Below are positions 16,303 through 25,768 of a stretch of 64,000 nucleotides of DNA, one piece after another. The translations under genes were made by a program, and so were the position numbers. The stretch's first letter is position 1. Each line of letters begins with the position of its first letter. This DNA comes from JBIQKZ01 sp044464765. GTDB lineage: Bacteria > Pseudomonadota > Gammaproteobacteria > Burkholderiales > Burkholderiaceae_B. The stretch covers positions 54,455 to 118,454 of the forward strand of contig JBIQKZ010000015.1 in assembly GCA_044464765.1 (NCBI GenBank), in the 5' to 3' direction. The notes below the pieces were generated by a model that saw only the letters and a list, made by a program, of their open reading frames with translations, made no database searches and had not been told where the DNA came from.

Positions 16303-18432
16303 TTAATGTTCAGTGACTACATGCTTGGTTCGGGTCATGCGCAGCAGCGCGAATACGTCCACGATCAGAGCAACGCTGCCATCGCCCAAGATGGTTGCTG
16401 CGGATATCCCCGGAATCTTGCGGTAATTGGATTCAAGGTTTTTAACGACCACCTGCTGCTGCCCCACCAAATGATCCACCAGCAGAGCAAACCGGCTTTC
16501 CTCGGCCTGCAGGATGACAGCGATGGAACGGGTAAGCTCGGTTTGCGCCCCTTCAATGCCGAACATTTCGTGCAGCGCGATCAGCGGCAGATACTCGCCC
16601 CGCACATGCAACACTTGTTCGGTTTCGGAAATCTGGTGCAGTTGGTCCAGCGTGGGCTGCATGGATTCGGTCACGTGGGTGAGCGGCAAAATGAAGATTT
16701 CGTCGCCTGATTGAACCGACATGCCGTCCAGGATGGCAAGCGTGAGCGGCAACACGATGCGGGTCGTCGTGCCTTGTCCGGAGCGAGACGACAATTGGAT
16801 ATGGCCGCCCATGCCCTGGATATTACGGCGCACGACATCCATGCCCACGCCACGTCCCGAAATTTCGGTGACTTTCTCGGCGGTGGAGAACCCCGGCGCG
16901 AAGATATATTGCCAAAGCTCGTCGTCTGGGGTGGCTTCGTTGACGGGCAGGCCCTGCTGCATGGCTTTGGCCAGAATGCGCTCGCGATTGAGCCCGGCGC
17001 CGTCGTCGGAAACCTCGATGACGATTTGCCCGCCACTATGCTGCGCGGACAGCAGCAGATGGCCCTCGGGAACCTTGCCTTTCGCAATTCGGTCCTGGGG
17101 CATTTCAATGCCATGATCCAGGCTATTGCGCACCAGATGCGTAAGCGGATCGATGATGCGTTCGATCAGGCTCTTGTCCAGTTCGGTGGCCTGCCCTTTG
17201 GTGGTCAGGCGGATCTGCTTGCCCAGGCGCGACGCGCTTTCGCGAACCACCCGGGGGAAACGGCTGAAGACGTAGTCCATCGGCATCATGCGGATCGACA
17301 TGACCGACTCCTGGAGATCGCGGGTATTGCGTTCGAGTTGCTCAATGCCGTTAAGCAAGCGATCGTGCAGAACGGGATCCAGGGTGGAAGCCGTTTGCAC
17401 CAGCATGGCCTGGGTGATGACCAGCTCGCCAACCAGGTTGATGATCTGGTCGACCTTTTCCACCCCAACGCGCAGGGTCCCGGTTTCCCGGCCCTTTTCG
17501 GGCTTGGCTGATGCAGCCTGGGGTGCTGCGCGAGTCGATGCATCGGCGGCAGGCGGTGGATTGCCCGACCCGGACGGTGTGTTAGCCTGGGATGCTGAAG
17601 ACGGCTGCTGCGTTATAGCCGAAGCCGCCGGCGCTCCCGCCTCAACCTCAGGCGGACCAACAGCACGGGTTGGCTCGCCCGGAACCGCCTCGGGCGCGAC
17701 CTTGACCTGTTCCTGGTTCACGATAAAACAGCACACAGCTTCGAGGTCGCTGGCGCTGGCGGTGGTGAACAACCAGACCGACAAGGTTGTGTGATTGTGT
17801 TCAAGGTGCAGAATATCGCCCAGCAATCCCATTTCGTCTTTCAGGGCCTGGGCATCCTTATCGTTGAGCCCCGACACCGTAACACGCAGCGGCAGTGCGG
17901 CAGGCTCCTCCTTGGTCGTGCTTTCCGCCAAACCAGCCGCAGTCTTTTCAGTTGCCCCGCCCGCGCCCTGGACCGGCGCGCTGTCGACTGCCGAAGGTTC
18001 AGCTGCCTGAGCGGCGGTGGGTAACTGGCCCGCCTGTTCCAGCGCGAGTTGGCGCAGTTGGGCGCAAATACGATCGTACGCCTGCTCATCGGGCTGTTGC
18101 CCGTTGCGGTAGGCTGCCACTTGCTCGGTGAGTACGTCCTTGGTTTCAAGAAAAGTGTCGATCATGTCTTTACGCAAGGCGATTTCCCCACGACGCAAAG
18201 CGTCAAGAAGGTTCTCGAGAAGGTGGGTGGTGTCGGCCAAATGACCGAAGCAGCCGAAGGTGCCTGCTCCGCCCTTGATGGAATGGGCTGCCCGGAAAAT
18301 AGCATTGAGCTGATCGATATCCGGGTTGTCGACATCCACGAACAACAATGTTTGCTCCATATCGGCCAACAGTTCGTCAGCCTCATCGAAGAAGGTTTCG
18401 TAAAACTGGCTTAAATCGACACCCGTGCTCAT
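16303..18432 (-). CDS. cheA: Chemotaxis histidine kinase CheA
   Basis: I choose ATG 18432 (MSTGVDLSQFYETFFDEAD), preceded by AAAGGAACG, giving 709 aa. A longer in-frame reading to 18612 adds a proline/arginine stretch overlapping motB. The P1 phosphoacceptor is His50 (FRAAHSIKGGAGTFG). A P2 region follows, then a long Ala/Pro/Gln-rich linker (~residues 260-330). The P3 dimerisation and P4 ATPase domains show HLVRNSLDHGIE, SDDGAGLNRE and ISGRGVGMDVV. The C-terminal P5 domain is CheW-like. It phosphorylates CheY and CheB. Confidence 0.97.
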   Translation of the reverse strand: MSTGVDLSQFYETFFDEADELLADMEQTLLFVDVDNPDIDQLNAIFRAAHSIKGGAGTFGCFGHLADTTHLLENLLDALRRGEIALRKDMIDTFLETKDVLTEQVAAYRNGQQPDEQAYDRICAQLRQLALEQAGQLPTAAQAAEPSAVDSAPVQGAGGATEKTAAGLAESTTKEEPAALPLRVTVSGLNDKDAQALKDEMGLLGDILHLEHNHTTLSVWLFTTASASDLEAVCCFIVNQEQVKVAPEAVPGEPTRAVGPPEVEAGAPAASAITQQPSSASQANTPSGSGNPPPAADASTRAAPQAASAKPEKGRETGTLRVGVEKVDQIINLVGELVITQAMLVQTASTLDPVLHDRLLNGIEQLERNTRDLQESVMSIRMMPMDYVFSRFPRVVRESASRLGKQIRLTTKGQATELDKSLIERIIDPLTHLVRNSLDHGIEMPQDRIAKGKVPEGHLLLSAQHSGGQIVIEVSDDGAGLNRERILAKAMQQGLPVNEATPDDELWQYIFAPGFSTAEKVTEISGRGVGMDVVRRNIQGMGGHIQLSSRSGQGTTTRIVLPLTLAILDGMSVQSGDEIFILPLTHVTESMQPTLDQLHQISETEQVLHVRGEYLPLIALHEMFGIEGAQTELTRSIAVILQAEESRFALLVDHLVGQQQVVVKNLESNYRKIPGISAATILGDGSVALIVDVFALLRMTRTKHVVTEH

Positions 18433-18475
18433 TGCTCGTTCCTTTGGCTGCGTTGCAGGCGCAGCAGGGCCATGG

Positions 18476-19420
18476 TTAGTCGGCCTTGTAGGTATCGCCT
18501 GAGGGAACGATGTCGGACTGCCCATTCGGAAGCGTCGGTGCACCCGACGGCCCGCCAGGCAACACAACGGCATCGCCTGCGGCATTTTGTTCGTCAATGC
18601 GGCGCTCGGCACGCTTATTCAATACAACAAGACTGATACGCCGATTAACGGCAGCGTTCGGATTTTCTTTAATCAGGCTGACCGTCGACGACAGGCCCAA
18701 CACCCGCTTGATCTTTGCTTCGTGCATGCCGCCCGCCACAAGCTCCTGGCGCGCGGCGTTGGCGCGGTCGGCCGATAGCTCCCAATTACTATAGAGACGC
18801 TCGCCCGTTGCATACTGCACGGCATCGGTATGGCCTGCGATCGTAATGGAATTGGGCAACGTGTTGAACACTGGGCCGAGTTCACGCAGGATATCCCGCA
18901 TATATGGCTGAACCTCCGCCCGCCCCGTGGCGAACATGGGACGATTCTGCTGGTCGACAATCTGGATGCGTAAACCGTCGGGCGTCATGTCCAGCAACAG
19001 TTGCGGCTGAAACTGCTGAAGCACCGGGTTGGTGCGTATCAACTCCTCGAGCTCTTCCTTCAGCCCTTCCAGACGACGGGTGTCATGCCTGTCAACCGCA
19101 TCCACATTGGGAATGGGCTTTTGGGTAATGGGATTGCGATTCGGTATGGGGCTGGGCGCCCCCCCGGGAATCACCTTCGAGCTTATATCTATTTCGGGCC
19201 CGCCGCGAATCGCCGTCATCAATGGCATGCGAAAGTACTCGGCGATCCCCACCAGGTCATCGCGCGGCACCAGCGACAAGATCCACATAATCAAGAAAAA
19301 GGACATCATCGCCGTCATGTAGTCAGCATAGGCGATTTTCCAGGCGCCGCCATGGCCCAACTCTGGCGAGTGCACGCGCTTGCGCCGGATAACGACGCGA
19401 TCAGTCTGCGAGCGTTTCAT
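18476..19420 (-). CDS. motB: Flagellar stator protein MotB
   Basis: The 314-aa stator subunit has one N-terminal membrane segment with the proton-binding Asp33 (WKIAYADYMTAMMSFFLIMW). Its C-terminal OmpA-like peptidoglycan-binding domain contains TIAGHTDAVQY, NWELSADRANAARQELV and NAAVNRRISLVVL. It lies 15 bp after motA, as in all motAB pairs, and 43 bp before cheA. Confidence 0.97.
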   Translation of the reverse strand: MKRSQTDRVVIRRKRVHSPELGHGGAWKIAYADYMTAMMSFFLIMWILSLVPRDDLVGIAEYFRMPLMTAIRGGPEIDISSKVIPGGAPSPIPNRNPITQKPIPNVDAVDRHDTRRLEGLKEELEELIRTNPVLQQFQPQLLLDMTPDGLRIQIVDQQNRPMFATGRAEVQPYMRDILRELGPVFNTLPNSITIAGHTDAVQYATGERLYSNWELSADRANAARQELVAGGMHEAKIKRVLGLSSTVSLIKENPNAAVNRRISLVVLNKRAERRIDEQNAAGDAVVLPGGPSGAPTLPNGQSDIVPSGDTYKAD

Positions 19421-19435
19421 CTATCCCTGCCCGCC

Positions 19436-20311
19436 TCAGGCCGCCTTCTTGACCGGAGCCTTCGCCTGGCGCACGTGCTCCTCGAGCTCGGTGAACGAAG
19501 GACGAACCATGGAATACAGCACCTTGCGCCCAAACTCCACCGCCAGCTGCGGCGGGTAGCCGTTCATGCTGGCCAGCAACGTTACCTTGATGCACTCCAG
19601 CACCTTGACCGATGCCGTCGTGCGGCGTTCTACAGTGTGAGCCATGGGCGACACAAAACCGTAAGCCAGCAAAATACCCAGGAATGTGCCCACCATGGCT
19701 TTGGAAATCAGGTCGGCCAGAATGGCCGGAGGCTGATCGACGGAAGCCAGCGCCTTGATCACCCCAAGCACCGCCGCCACAATCCCGAAGGCCGGCAAGG
19801 CGTCGGCGACAGCCGCCAGCGCTTTGGCCGGGATATTCTTCTCTTGCTGATGCGCCTCGATCTCCTGCTCCATCAACATCTCGATCTCGAAGGGGCTCAT
19901 ATTGCCGCTAATGATCAGACGCAGATAATCCGTAATGAATTCAACCAACTGGGGATCACGCAACACCAAAGGGTAGTCGGCAAAAATAGGACTTGACGCC
20001 GGGTCTTCGATATCGGCCTCAATCGTCATCAAGCCGTCGCGCCGAGCCTTGTTCAACAAAACGTACAGAAGCGCCATCAGTTCCATGTAAAGGTCTTTAC
20101 CGTACGGCGTACGTTTGAAGATGCTGGGTAGGGCTTTGACCAGCAGCCCCACAGACTTCCCGCTATTGGAAGACACATACGCCCCCAACGCGGCGCCGCC
20201 GATCAGCACAAACTCAAAAGGTTGATATAGCGCACCCAGATGTCCGCCCAACGCAATAAAGCTGCCGAACACCGACAACAGGACAATGGCGAAGCCAAGA
20301 AGAATCAACAC
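19436..20311 (-). CDS. motA: Flagellar stator protein MotA
   Basis: The preferred start is GTG 20311 (V/MLILLGFAIVLLSVFGSFIALGG), with AAAGG 8 bp upstream. This gives 291 aa and puts the first membrane segment at the very N terminus as in the family. Four membrane segments and the conserved cytoplasmic loop are present, with PVLRDPQLVEF-like and LAAVADALPAFGIVAAVLG segments near the proton channel. MotA-MotB form the proton-driven stator. Confidence 0.95.
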   Translation of the reverse strand: MLILLGFAIVLLSVFGSFIALGGHLGALYQPFEFVLIGGAALGAYVSSNSGKSVGLLVKALPSIFKRTPYGKDLYMELMALLYVLLNKARRDGLMTIEADIEDPASSPIFADYPLVLRDPQLVEFITDYLRLIISGNMSPFEIEMLMEQEIEAHQQEKNIPAKALAAVADALPAFGIVAAVLGVIKALASVDQPPAILADLISKAMVGTFLGILLAYGFVSPMAHTVERRTTASVKVLECIKVTLLASMNGYPPQLAVEFGRKVLYSMVRPSFTELEEHVRQAKAPVKKAA

Positions 20312-20432
20312 GCACGAACCTTTGACAAAAATGCCACCCGAGCCGCCAGCACCGACACAATGGATGCACGGCAAGACTGCAGATGCGGAATAAAGCCAGC
20401 AAGCCACTATGATCGCCCGTTCGGGGCGCAGC

Positions 20433-20458
20433 AAAAACCGCCGTCAACGGGGTTTTTT
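20433..20458. terminator. Bidirectional terminator between flhC and motA
   Basis: The sequence AAAAACC-GCCGTCAACGG-GGTTTTTT forms a short GC stem (ACC/CCGT with ACGG/GGT, one bulged G), with an A run on one side and a T run on the other. On the minus strand it is followed by TTTTT, so it could end flhDC transcripts before motA. This suggests motA onward has its own promoter in 20312-20432, although I could not identify one. Confidence 0.6.
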
Positions 20459-20529
20459 GAAGCCAGATCAACGTTCTGAACGGAAAATCCGCCTGAAGCA
20501 GGCGCACCGCCGGACCATCGAGCCAGCGA

Positions 20530-21090
20530 TTAGCTGCTCTTGGCCGTGCCGCGGCGGGTCTTTCCCGCGCGTGGCGGCGGCCGGCAAATAGCACACACAA
20601 AATCGTGCTGCGGGTCGTGGGCATGGGCCACAAACCCGCCGGTGCATTTAGTGCAATGGGAGAGCTGGACCATCCCGCTGTCAACAAAGCGGATCAACAT
20701 CCATGCGCGGGTGAAGCTGAGCACCGGTTCACTGTCATCCTGAACCGAGCGGCCCGCGGAGGATTGCTCCAGGTACAGTCGATAGGCTTCGATCAGGGCT
20801 CGGCTTTTCTTGGCGGGGGTAAAGGTATCCAGATAGCGATAAACGCTGTAGAAGATGCTGGAATGAATATTGGGCAGCCAGGTCATGAACCAATCGACCG
20901 AAAACGGCAACATGCCCTTGGGTGGCGAACACCCTCGGATTTCACGGTACAGCCGAGCTAGCCGGTCGTAGCTAAGGCTGGTTTCGGCCTGCAGCACTTG
21001 CAGCCGCGCGCCCAACCGTATCATGTCGGTGGCGAGCAGGATATCCGCCGCTTCTTGGGCGACACTTTTCGCCACGCTTTTGGTAACCAT
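20530..21090 (-). CDS. flhC: Flagellar master transcriptional activator FlhC
   Basis: FlhC pairs with FlhD as the DNA-binding, zinc-holding activator of class II flagellar promoters. The 186-aa product has the family pattern: RLGARLQVLQAETSLSYDRL, IRGCSPPKGMLPFSVDWFMTWLPN and a C-terminal Cys4 site (CTKC...CAIC). A basic tail RAGKTRRGTAKSS follows. It lies 14 bp after flhD. Two cysteine pairs match the known zinc ligands. Confidence 0.96.
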   Translation of the reverse strand: MVTKSVAKSVAQEAADILLATDMIRLGARLQVLQAETSLSYDRLARLYREIRGCSPPKGMLPFSVDWFMTWLPNIHSSIFYSVYRYLDTFTPAKKSRALIEAYRLYLEQSSAGRSVQDDSEPVLSFTRAWMLIRFVDSGMVQLSHCTKCTGGFVAHAHDPQHDFVCAICRPPPRAGKTRRGTAKSS

Positions 21091-21104
21091 GCGCTGTGGA
21101 GCCG

Positions 21105-21437
21105 CTATGCTTGCGCCGAGGGCTCGGGATTGCGCTGGGCCAGCAAAATAGTGGAATGCGCTTCCTGAAGCACCCCGCCCAGTACATTATGGGTAAGACT
21201 GGATAGCAGATCGTAGTCGTCCAGCCTGAATCCGCAAATTAGCGAACTGGACGCAGCCAGCTTGACCAGTTGCGCTGGTGAAAGCTGCAACAAGGTTGTG
21301 GCAACGTCTTGGCAAACACCCAGGCGAAACATGCCTGCGGCAAGATTTTCCCGCAATAAACGCTGAGCAAGCATCAAATAAGAAAGATTGACTTCCTGGA
21401 TATCGTTCAGAGTTGATAAGCTATCAGTTGTGGGCAC
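21105..21437 (-). CDS. flhD: Flagellar master regulator FlhD
   Basis: The 110-aa product reads NDIQEVNLSYLMLAQRLLREN near its start and ITxx-like helical segments after it, matching FlhD. It forms a heterohexamer with FlhC at class II promoters. It is the first gene of the flhDC pair and is preceded by an unusually AT-rich 294-bp gap that presumably carries the regulated promoter. Confidence 0.95.
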   Translation of the reverse strand: MPTTDSLSTLNDIQEVNLSYLMLAQRLLRENLAAGMFRLGVCQDVATTLLQLSPAQLVKLAASSSLICGFRLDDYDLLSSLTHNVLGGVLQEAHSTILLAQRNPEPSAQA

Positions 21438-21731
21438 TGGGCCCTCCTGTTTTGATAAGTGCGCTGAATCAAAGTGTTGCGTCAGCGGATGATAACAAAT
21501 GTTAAGAATTGAACAAGACTTTAAAAAATATCTGTCATAAAGCCAAGCGAATTTACAATTATCACGCTAGGTATTTACCAGGAGATATACGTATTTAGCG
21601 AATTTTGTCAGAATATGCACAAAATTCAGAGGCAAATAAAAACTAATTGTCTACATAACAAGGACATTTAACCGGAAAAATATTTCAGCCGTATTGACAC
21701 TTATCAATTTGATTTCGTTGGTTACACAACC
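21438..21731. promoter_or_regulatory. AT-rich regulatory region upstream of flhD
   Basis: This 294-bp gap between divergent flhD and the NlpC/P60 gene is markedly richer in A and T than its GC-rich surroundings (for example 21500-21680). It contains A/T runs such as the ACTTTAAAAAATATC stretch near 21520 and a TTGACA at 21694-21699. In other bacteria flhD promoters integrate many regulators and nucleoid proteins that favour AT-rich DNA, and this region is suited to that. No single operator can be named from the sequence. Confidence 0.6.
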
Positions 21732-22304
21732 GTGATTAATCTACACGTCTTTCACCAGAAGCTCCTCCATTACCGTTCCGCTAATTTGCATCTAATTAAC
21801 GTAAGAGTCAGGAACTTCTCACTTCTTCTGGCAATAGCCTTTGGAGGTCTGTCTGGCTGCGCCGGCCCAACGGTTTCGCCCTCCAGCATCAGCCAGTCCA
21901 GCAAACCCGTAGTCATTGATGCCGCTCATCGCAACAACGTCGTCATGGCGGCCATGTCGATGTTGGGGATAAACTACAAATACGGCGGCGCCAGCCCAGA
22001 CCAGGGGTTCGATTGCAGTGGTTTAGTAGCTTATGCCACCGAAGTCGGCGCGCAAGTAAGCCTGCCGCGCAGTACCGGACAGATCGCCAGGGCCAGCCGG
22101 CCGGTGGCCAGGCGCAGCCTTCAGGCGGGCGACTTGGTGTTTTTCAATACCCTGCGCAAACCCAATTCGCACGTCGGCATTTATCTTGGCGACGGCCAAT
22201 TCATCAACGCGCCCTCAAGCGGGGGCCAGGTCCGCATCGACAGTCTGGCCAACCCCTATTTCGCCAAACGCTTCGACGGAGCCCGGACATTCTTCGCGCA
22301 ATAA
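21732..22304 (+). CDS. NlpC/P60 family cell-wall endopeptidase, lipoprotein
   Basis: The protein has a signal peptide ending in the lipobox LSGC and then a C40 (NlpC/P60) domain. The domain shows YKYGGASPDQGFDCSGLV with the catalytic Cys, SHVGIYLGDGQF with the catalytic His, and INAPSSGG. Such enzymes cut peptide stems of peptidoglycan. The start is uncertain: GTG 21732 gives 190 aa with a long N-region, and TTG 21786 gives a more normal signal peptide. Neither has a strong ribosome site. It stands alone between flhD (divergent) and glpD (convergent). Confidence 0.88.
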   Translation: MINLHVFHQKLLHYRSANLHLINVRVRNFSLLLAIAFGGLSGCAGPTVSPSSISQSSKPVVIDAAHRNNVVMAAMSMLGINYKYGGASPDQGFDCSGLVAYATEVGAQVSLPRSTGQIARASRPVARRSLQAGDLVFFNTLRKPNSHVGIYLGDGQFINAPSSGGQVRIDSLANPYFAKRFDGARTFFAQ

Positions 22305-22332
22305 TGAGGCTACACCACCCCATAATTGCCGT

Positions 22333-23943
22333 TCACCCATCTGGAATGCAGCGATACCGACGCGCCAAATCAAGAAAATCGGGCAGCTTGGAATCTGCGT
22401 CGATTTCCTCGTGCAGTATTTGCGCGACGCGGCTGGCAACCGATTCGGCCAGGATGGCGTCTAAAAACAACAGGCGTGAACGCCGCGCCAGAACGTCCTC
22501 GACGGTGCGGGCGTACTCGTGCCGGGCTGCAAATCGCACCATCGCTTCGGTCAAACCCATCGCCAAGCGCACGTCCGCCCCCGGCAGGGCCTGTACGGCG
22601 CCCTGCTCGGTTCCGTAGGCAGCAAGGCCGGGTTGCTGCCAGAGGCGATTGGGACGAACAGCCTCAACCGGGGGAGCACCCAGCAGGCGGAACCGTGCGG
22701 TCCGGCTCGCTCCAAGCCGCGCGGGTGCAATCAGGCCGGCCGCCGCACTTTTTTCAAGCACGTCTTCGGCCATGACTCGATACGTCGTCCACTTCCCCCC
22801 GGTAACCGTCACCAAGCCGGTGGGACTGATCAACACCGTGTGCTCGCGGCTGATACGCCGGGTCGCCAGATGGTCGGTTTTGTCTTCGGACGGCTTCACC
22901 AATGGCCGCAGGCCCGCCCAGATACTTTTCACGTCGGCCCGAGTAGGCGGCCGGGCTAGATAGTTGGCTGCTTCCGCCAGGATGAAATTCACCTCCTCGG
23001 CCAAAGGCCGGGGTTCGTACGATATGTCGGGTGTTGGCGTATCGGTTGTCCCCAACACAAGCTTGCCCAGCCAAGGGACCGCAAACAGGACGCGACCGTC
23101 CCGGGTGCTGGGCGCCAGCAACGCATGATCCGCCGGTAGAAAATCCCGATCCACGACCAGGTGAATGCCTTGACTGGGCATCACCACCGAATTTGCCTCG
23201 CGGCCCGCGCACCGCGCATCGTGCTCACGTAGACCATCCACCCACACACCCGTGGCATTGATCACACATTTGGCGTGAAGCTGAAACTGTTGGCCGCTCT
23301 CTGCATCATGGCACGCCACGCCCGCGATCCGCCCATTGTCGTAAAGCAGCAGGGTAACCGGCGTATAGTTCAAGAGCATCGCCCCCTGGGCAGCGGCTGT
23401 ACGCGCCAATGCCAGCGCCAGCCGGGCATCGTCGAATTGCGCGTCCCAATATAGAATCCCGCCTTTCAAATGCCGGGAATTCACCCCAGGCAAGCAGCGC
23501 CGCGTCGCGGCCGCGCCCAACAGCTGCGTTTTCCCCAGGCTTGCGCTTCCGGCCAGCACATCGTACATCTTTAGCCCGGCGCCGTAGTACGGACCCTCCC
23601 AGAAACGGTAGGCCGGCACCACAAACGGCAAAGCGCCGGCCAGATGCGGCGCATTATGCAAAATTGCGGCACGCTCGTGCAAGGCTTGTGTTACCAACCC
23701 TATATTCCCCTGAGCCAGGTAGCGCACACCACCATGCACCAGCTTGGTCGCCCGCGACGACGTGCCTTTGGCGAAATCATGCGACTCAAGCAGGGCCACT
23801 GACAAACCACGCAATACCGCATCGAGCGCAACCCCCAAGCCGGTGGCGCCTCCGCCGATGACAATGACGTCGTAAGGGTTGCCGCCAGCCAGGCTATCGA
23901 GCAACTGTTTTCGGTCAGTGGGCAACGATTTGGTATCGGACAT
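22333..23943 (-). CDS. glpD: Aerobic glycerol-3-phosphate dehydrogenase GlpD
   Basis: This FAD enzyme oxidises glycerol 3-phosphate to dihydroxyacetone phosphate and feeds electrons to quinone. The start is ATG 23943 (MSDTKSLPTDRKQLLDSLAGG), 536 aa. The N-terminal FAD fingerprint is YDVIVIGGGATGLGVALDAVLRG. SRATKLVHGGVRYLAQG and the C-terminal WTTYRVMAEDVLEK complete the family pattern. It is divergent from glpK across a 110-bp gap, the natural place for a shared glp control region. No glpF or glpR is nearby. Confidence 0.95.
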   Translation of the reverse strand: MSDTKSLPTDRKQLLDSLAGGNPYDVIVIGGGATGLGVALDAVLRGLSVALLESHDFAKGTSSRATKLVHGGVRYLAQGNIGLVTQALHERAAILHNAPHLAGALPFVVPAYRFWEGPYYGAGLKMYDVLAGSASLGKTQLLGAAATRRCLPGVNSRHLKGGILYWDAQFDDARLALALARTAAAQGAMLLNYTPVTLLLYDNGRIAGVACHDAESGQQFQLHAKCVINATGVWVDGLREHDARCAGREANSVVMPSQGIHLVVDRDFLPADHALLAPSTRDGRVLFAVPWLGKLVLGTTDTPTPDISYEPRPLAEEVNFILAEAANYLARPPTRADVKSIWAGLRPLVKPSEDKTDHLATRRISREHTVLISPTGLVTVTGGKWTTYRVMAEDVLEKSAAAGLIAPARLGASRTARFRLLGAPPVEAVRPNRLWQQPGLAAYGTEQGAVQALPGADVRLAMGLTEAMVRFAARHEYARTVEDVLARRSRLLFLDAILAESVASRVAQILHEEIDADSKLPDFLDLARRYRCIPDG

Positions 23944-24053
23944 GGTGGATCGTGGGAATGGTTGGCGTAATATGACGATATCCGCATCCCGTGAAGCGGG
24001 GCTCGGCGGACGAGACAGCGCAACGACACAAAACATTCATAAGCGTATACCTC

Positions 24054-25562
24054 ATGACACAGTACCTGCTGGCCCTGGACCAGGGCACCTCTAGCTCGCG
24101 CAGTATTGTTTTCGATGCCTCTGGCGCCATTGTGGCCCTTGCGCAAAAAGAAATCACGCAGATTTTTCCCAAGCCGGGCTGGGTCGAACACAACCCCATG
24201 GACATCTGGCAAACCCAATTGGCCACAGCGCAAGAAGCCATCGCCAAGGCAGGGGTCGGCCTTGCACAAATCAAGGCCATCGGAATTACCAACCAACGCG
24301 AAACCAGCCTGCTGTGGCACCGAGAAACCGGCGAAGCACTAGGCAATGCCCTGGTGTGGCAAGATCGCCGCGCAGAGCCTCTATGCCAGATGCTGCGCGA
24401 GCAGGGCCTTGAGTCAACCATACTGGAAAAAACAGGCCTGCGCATCGACGCATACTTCTCGGCCACCAAGCTACGCTGGATGCTGGACAACATACCTCAT
24501 GCCAGAACACTGGCCGACCAAGGCAAACTTGCCTTTGGCACAGTCGATAGCTGGTTGATCTGGCAACTGACCCATAGCAAAGTGCACGCCACTGACGTCA
24601 GCAACGCATCGCGCACCATGTTGTTCAATATCCATGAAAACGACTGGGATGCCGACCTTCTTGCCGCGCTGGATATCCCGGCCGGCCTGTTGCCACAGGT
24701 GCTGCCCTCCAGCGCCCATTATGGCGATACCCACCCAAGCCTGTTGGGCGCAACACTGCCAGTCTGCGGCGTGGCCGGCGATCAGCAAAGCGCCCTGTTC
24801 GGCCAGGCTTGCTTTTCCGCCGGCATGGCCAAGAACACCTACGGCACGGGTTGTTTTGCGCTGATGCATATCGGCGACCACTTCCAGAAATCAGACAATG
24901 GCTTGATCACCACCAGTACGGCCCAGCCATCCCGGGCCGTGGAATACGCCCTTGAAGGCAGTGTGTTCGTGGGCGGCGCTGTCGTGCAATGGCTGCGCGA
25001 TGGCCTGCACGCCTTCACCCGCAGTTCGGAAGTCGAGGCGCTGGCGCACACTGTTCCCGACGCCGGCGGGGTTGTTTTTGTTCCCGCCTTTACGGGTCTT
25101 GGCGCCCCCTACTGGAAGCCCAATACCCGCGGCACCATCACCGGCCTTACGCGTGGCAGCACCATGGCTCATATCGCCCGTGCGGCACTGGAAAGCATCG
25201 CCTTCCAAAGCACCGCCCTGTTGCAAGCCATGGACCGCGATGCAGTTGCTGCAGGCGGCGAACCTTTGCGCGAAGTCCGGGTCGACGGCGGCGCAAGCGC
25301 CAACGACTTGCTGATGCAATTTCAGGCCGACTTGTTGGGCATCCCCGTAGCCCGACCGGCCATCATTGAAACCACCGCCCTGGGGGCTGCCCATCTGGCC
25401 GGTCTGGCAAGTGGCGTGTACACCGATCTGACTGAGCTATCGCGCCTGTGGCGCGTCGATAAAACCTTCGAACCGCAATTGAGCCGGGCTGAAGCCGCGC
25501 AACGAATGGCGCAGTGGGAACATGCGGTGCGCCAGACGATTCTTGAACCTTTGCCTGCATGA
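24054..25562 (+). CDS. glpK: Glycerol kinase GlpK
   Basis: The enzyme phosphorylates glycerol with ATP. The start at ATG 24054 gives 502 aa beginning TQYLLALDQGTSSSRSIVFD, the canonical FGGY-kinase N terminus. VEHNPMDIWQTQ, GITNQRETSLLW, VCGVAGDQQSALFGQACFSAGMAKNTYGTGCF and VDGGASANDLLMQFQADLLG are family signatures. It is paired with divergent glpD, so glycerol is converted to a glycolytic intermediate by these two genes. Confidence 0.97.
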   Translation: MTQYLLALDQGTSSSRSIVFDASGAIVALAQKEITQIFPKPGWVEHNPMDIWQTQLATAQEAIAKAGVGLAQIKAIGITNQRETSLLWHRETGEALGNALVWQDRRAEPLCQMLREQGLESTILEKTGLRIDAYFSATKLRWMLDNIPHARTLADQGKLAFGTVDSWLIWQLTHSKVHATDVSNASRTMLFNIHENDWDADLLAALDIPAGLLPQVLPSSAHYGDTHPSLLGATLPVCGVAGDQQSALFGQACFSAGMAKNTYGTGCFALMHIGDHFQKSDNGLITTSTAQPSRAVEYALEGSVFVGGAVVQWLRDGLHAFTRSSEVEALAHTVPDAGGVVFVPAFTGLGAPYWKPNTRGTITGLTRGSTMAHIARAALESIAFQSTALLQAMDRDAVAAGGEPLREVRVDGGASANDLLMQFQADLLGIPVARPAIIETTALGAAHLAGLASGVYTDLTELSRLWRVDKTFEPQLSRAEAAQRMAQWEHAVRQTILEPLPA

Positions 25563-25768
25563 TGCGCGAGGACACGAACTCACTTTCCTCCGCTGTCGCT
25601 GCCCGACGCCGAGCGCGATGTAGCCCATGACGCGTAGCGCAGCCCCGACACGCTGTCCCCTGTCGTCGATGCCGAACACGTCCGCTGCCGAGATAAACAC
25701 GAGTTTGCTGGCTCAAGAAGCCGCTTATCACTTACAATTGCGCTTGTTTTTATACTGTCTGGCCTTTC

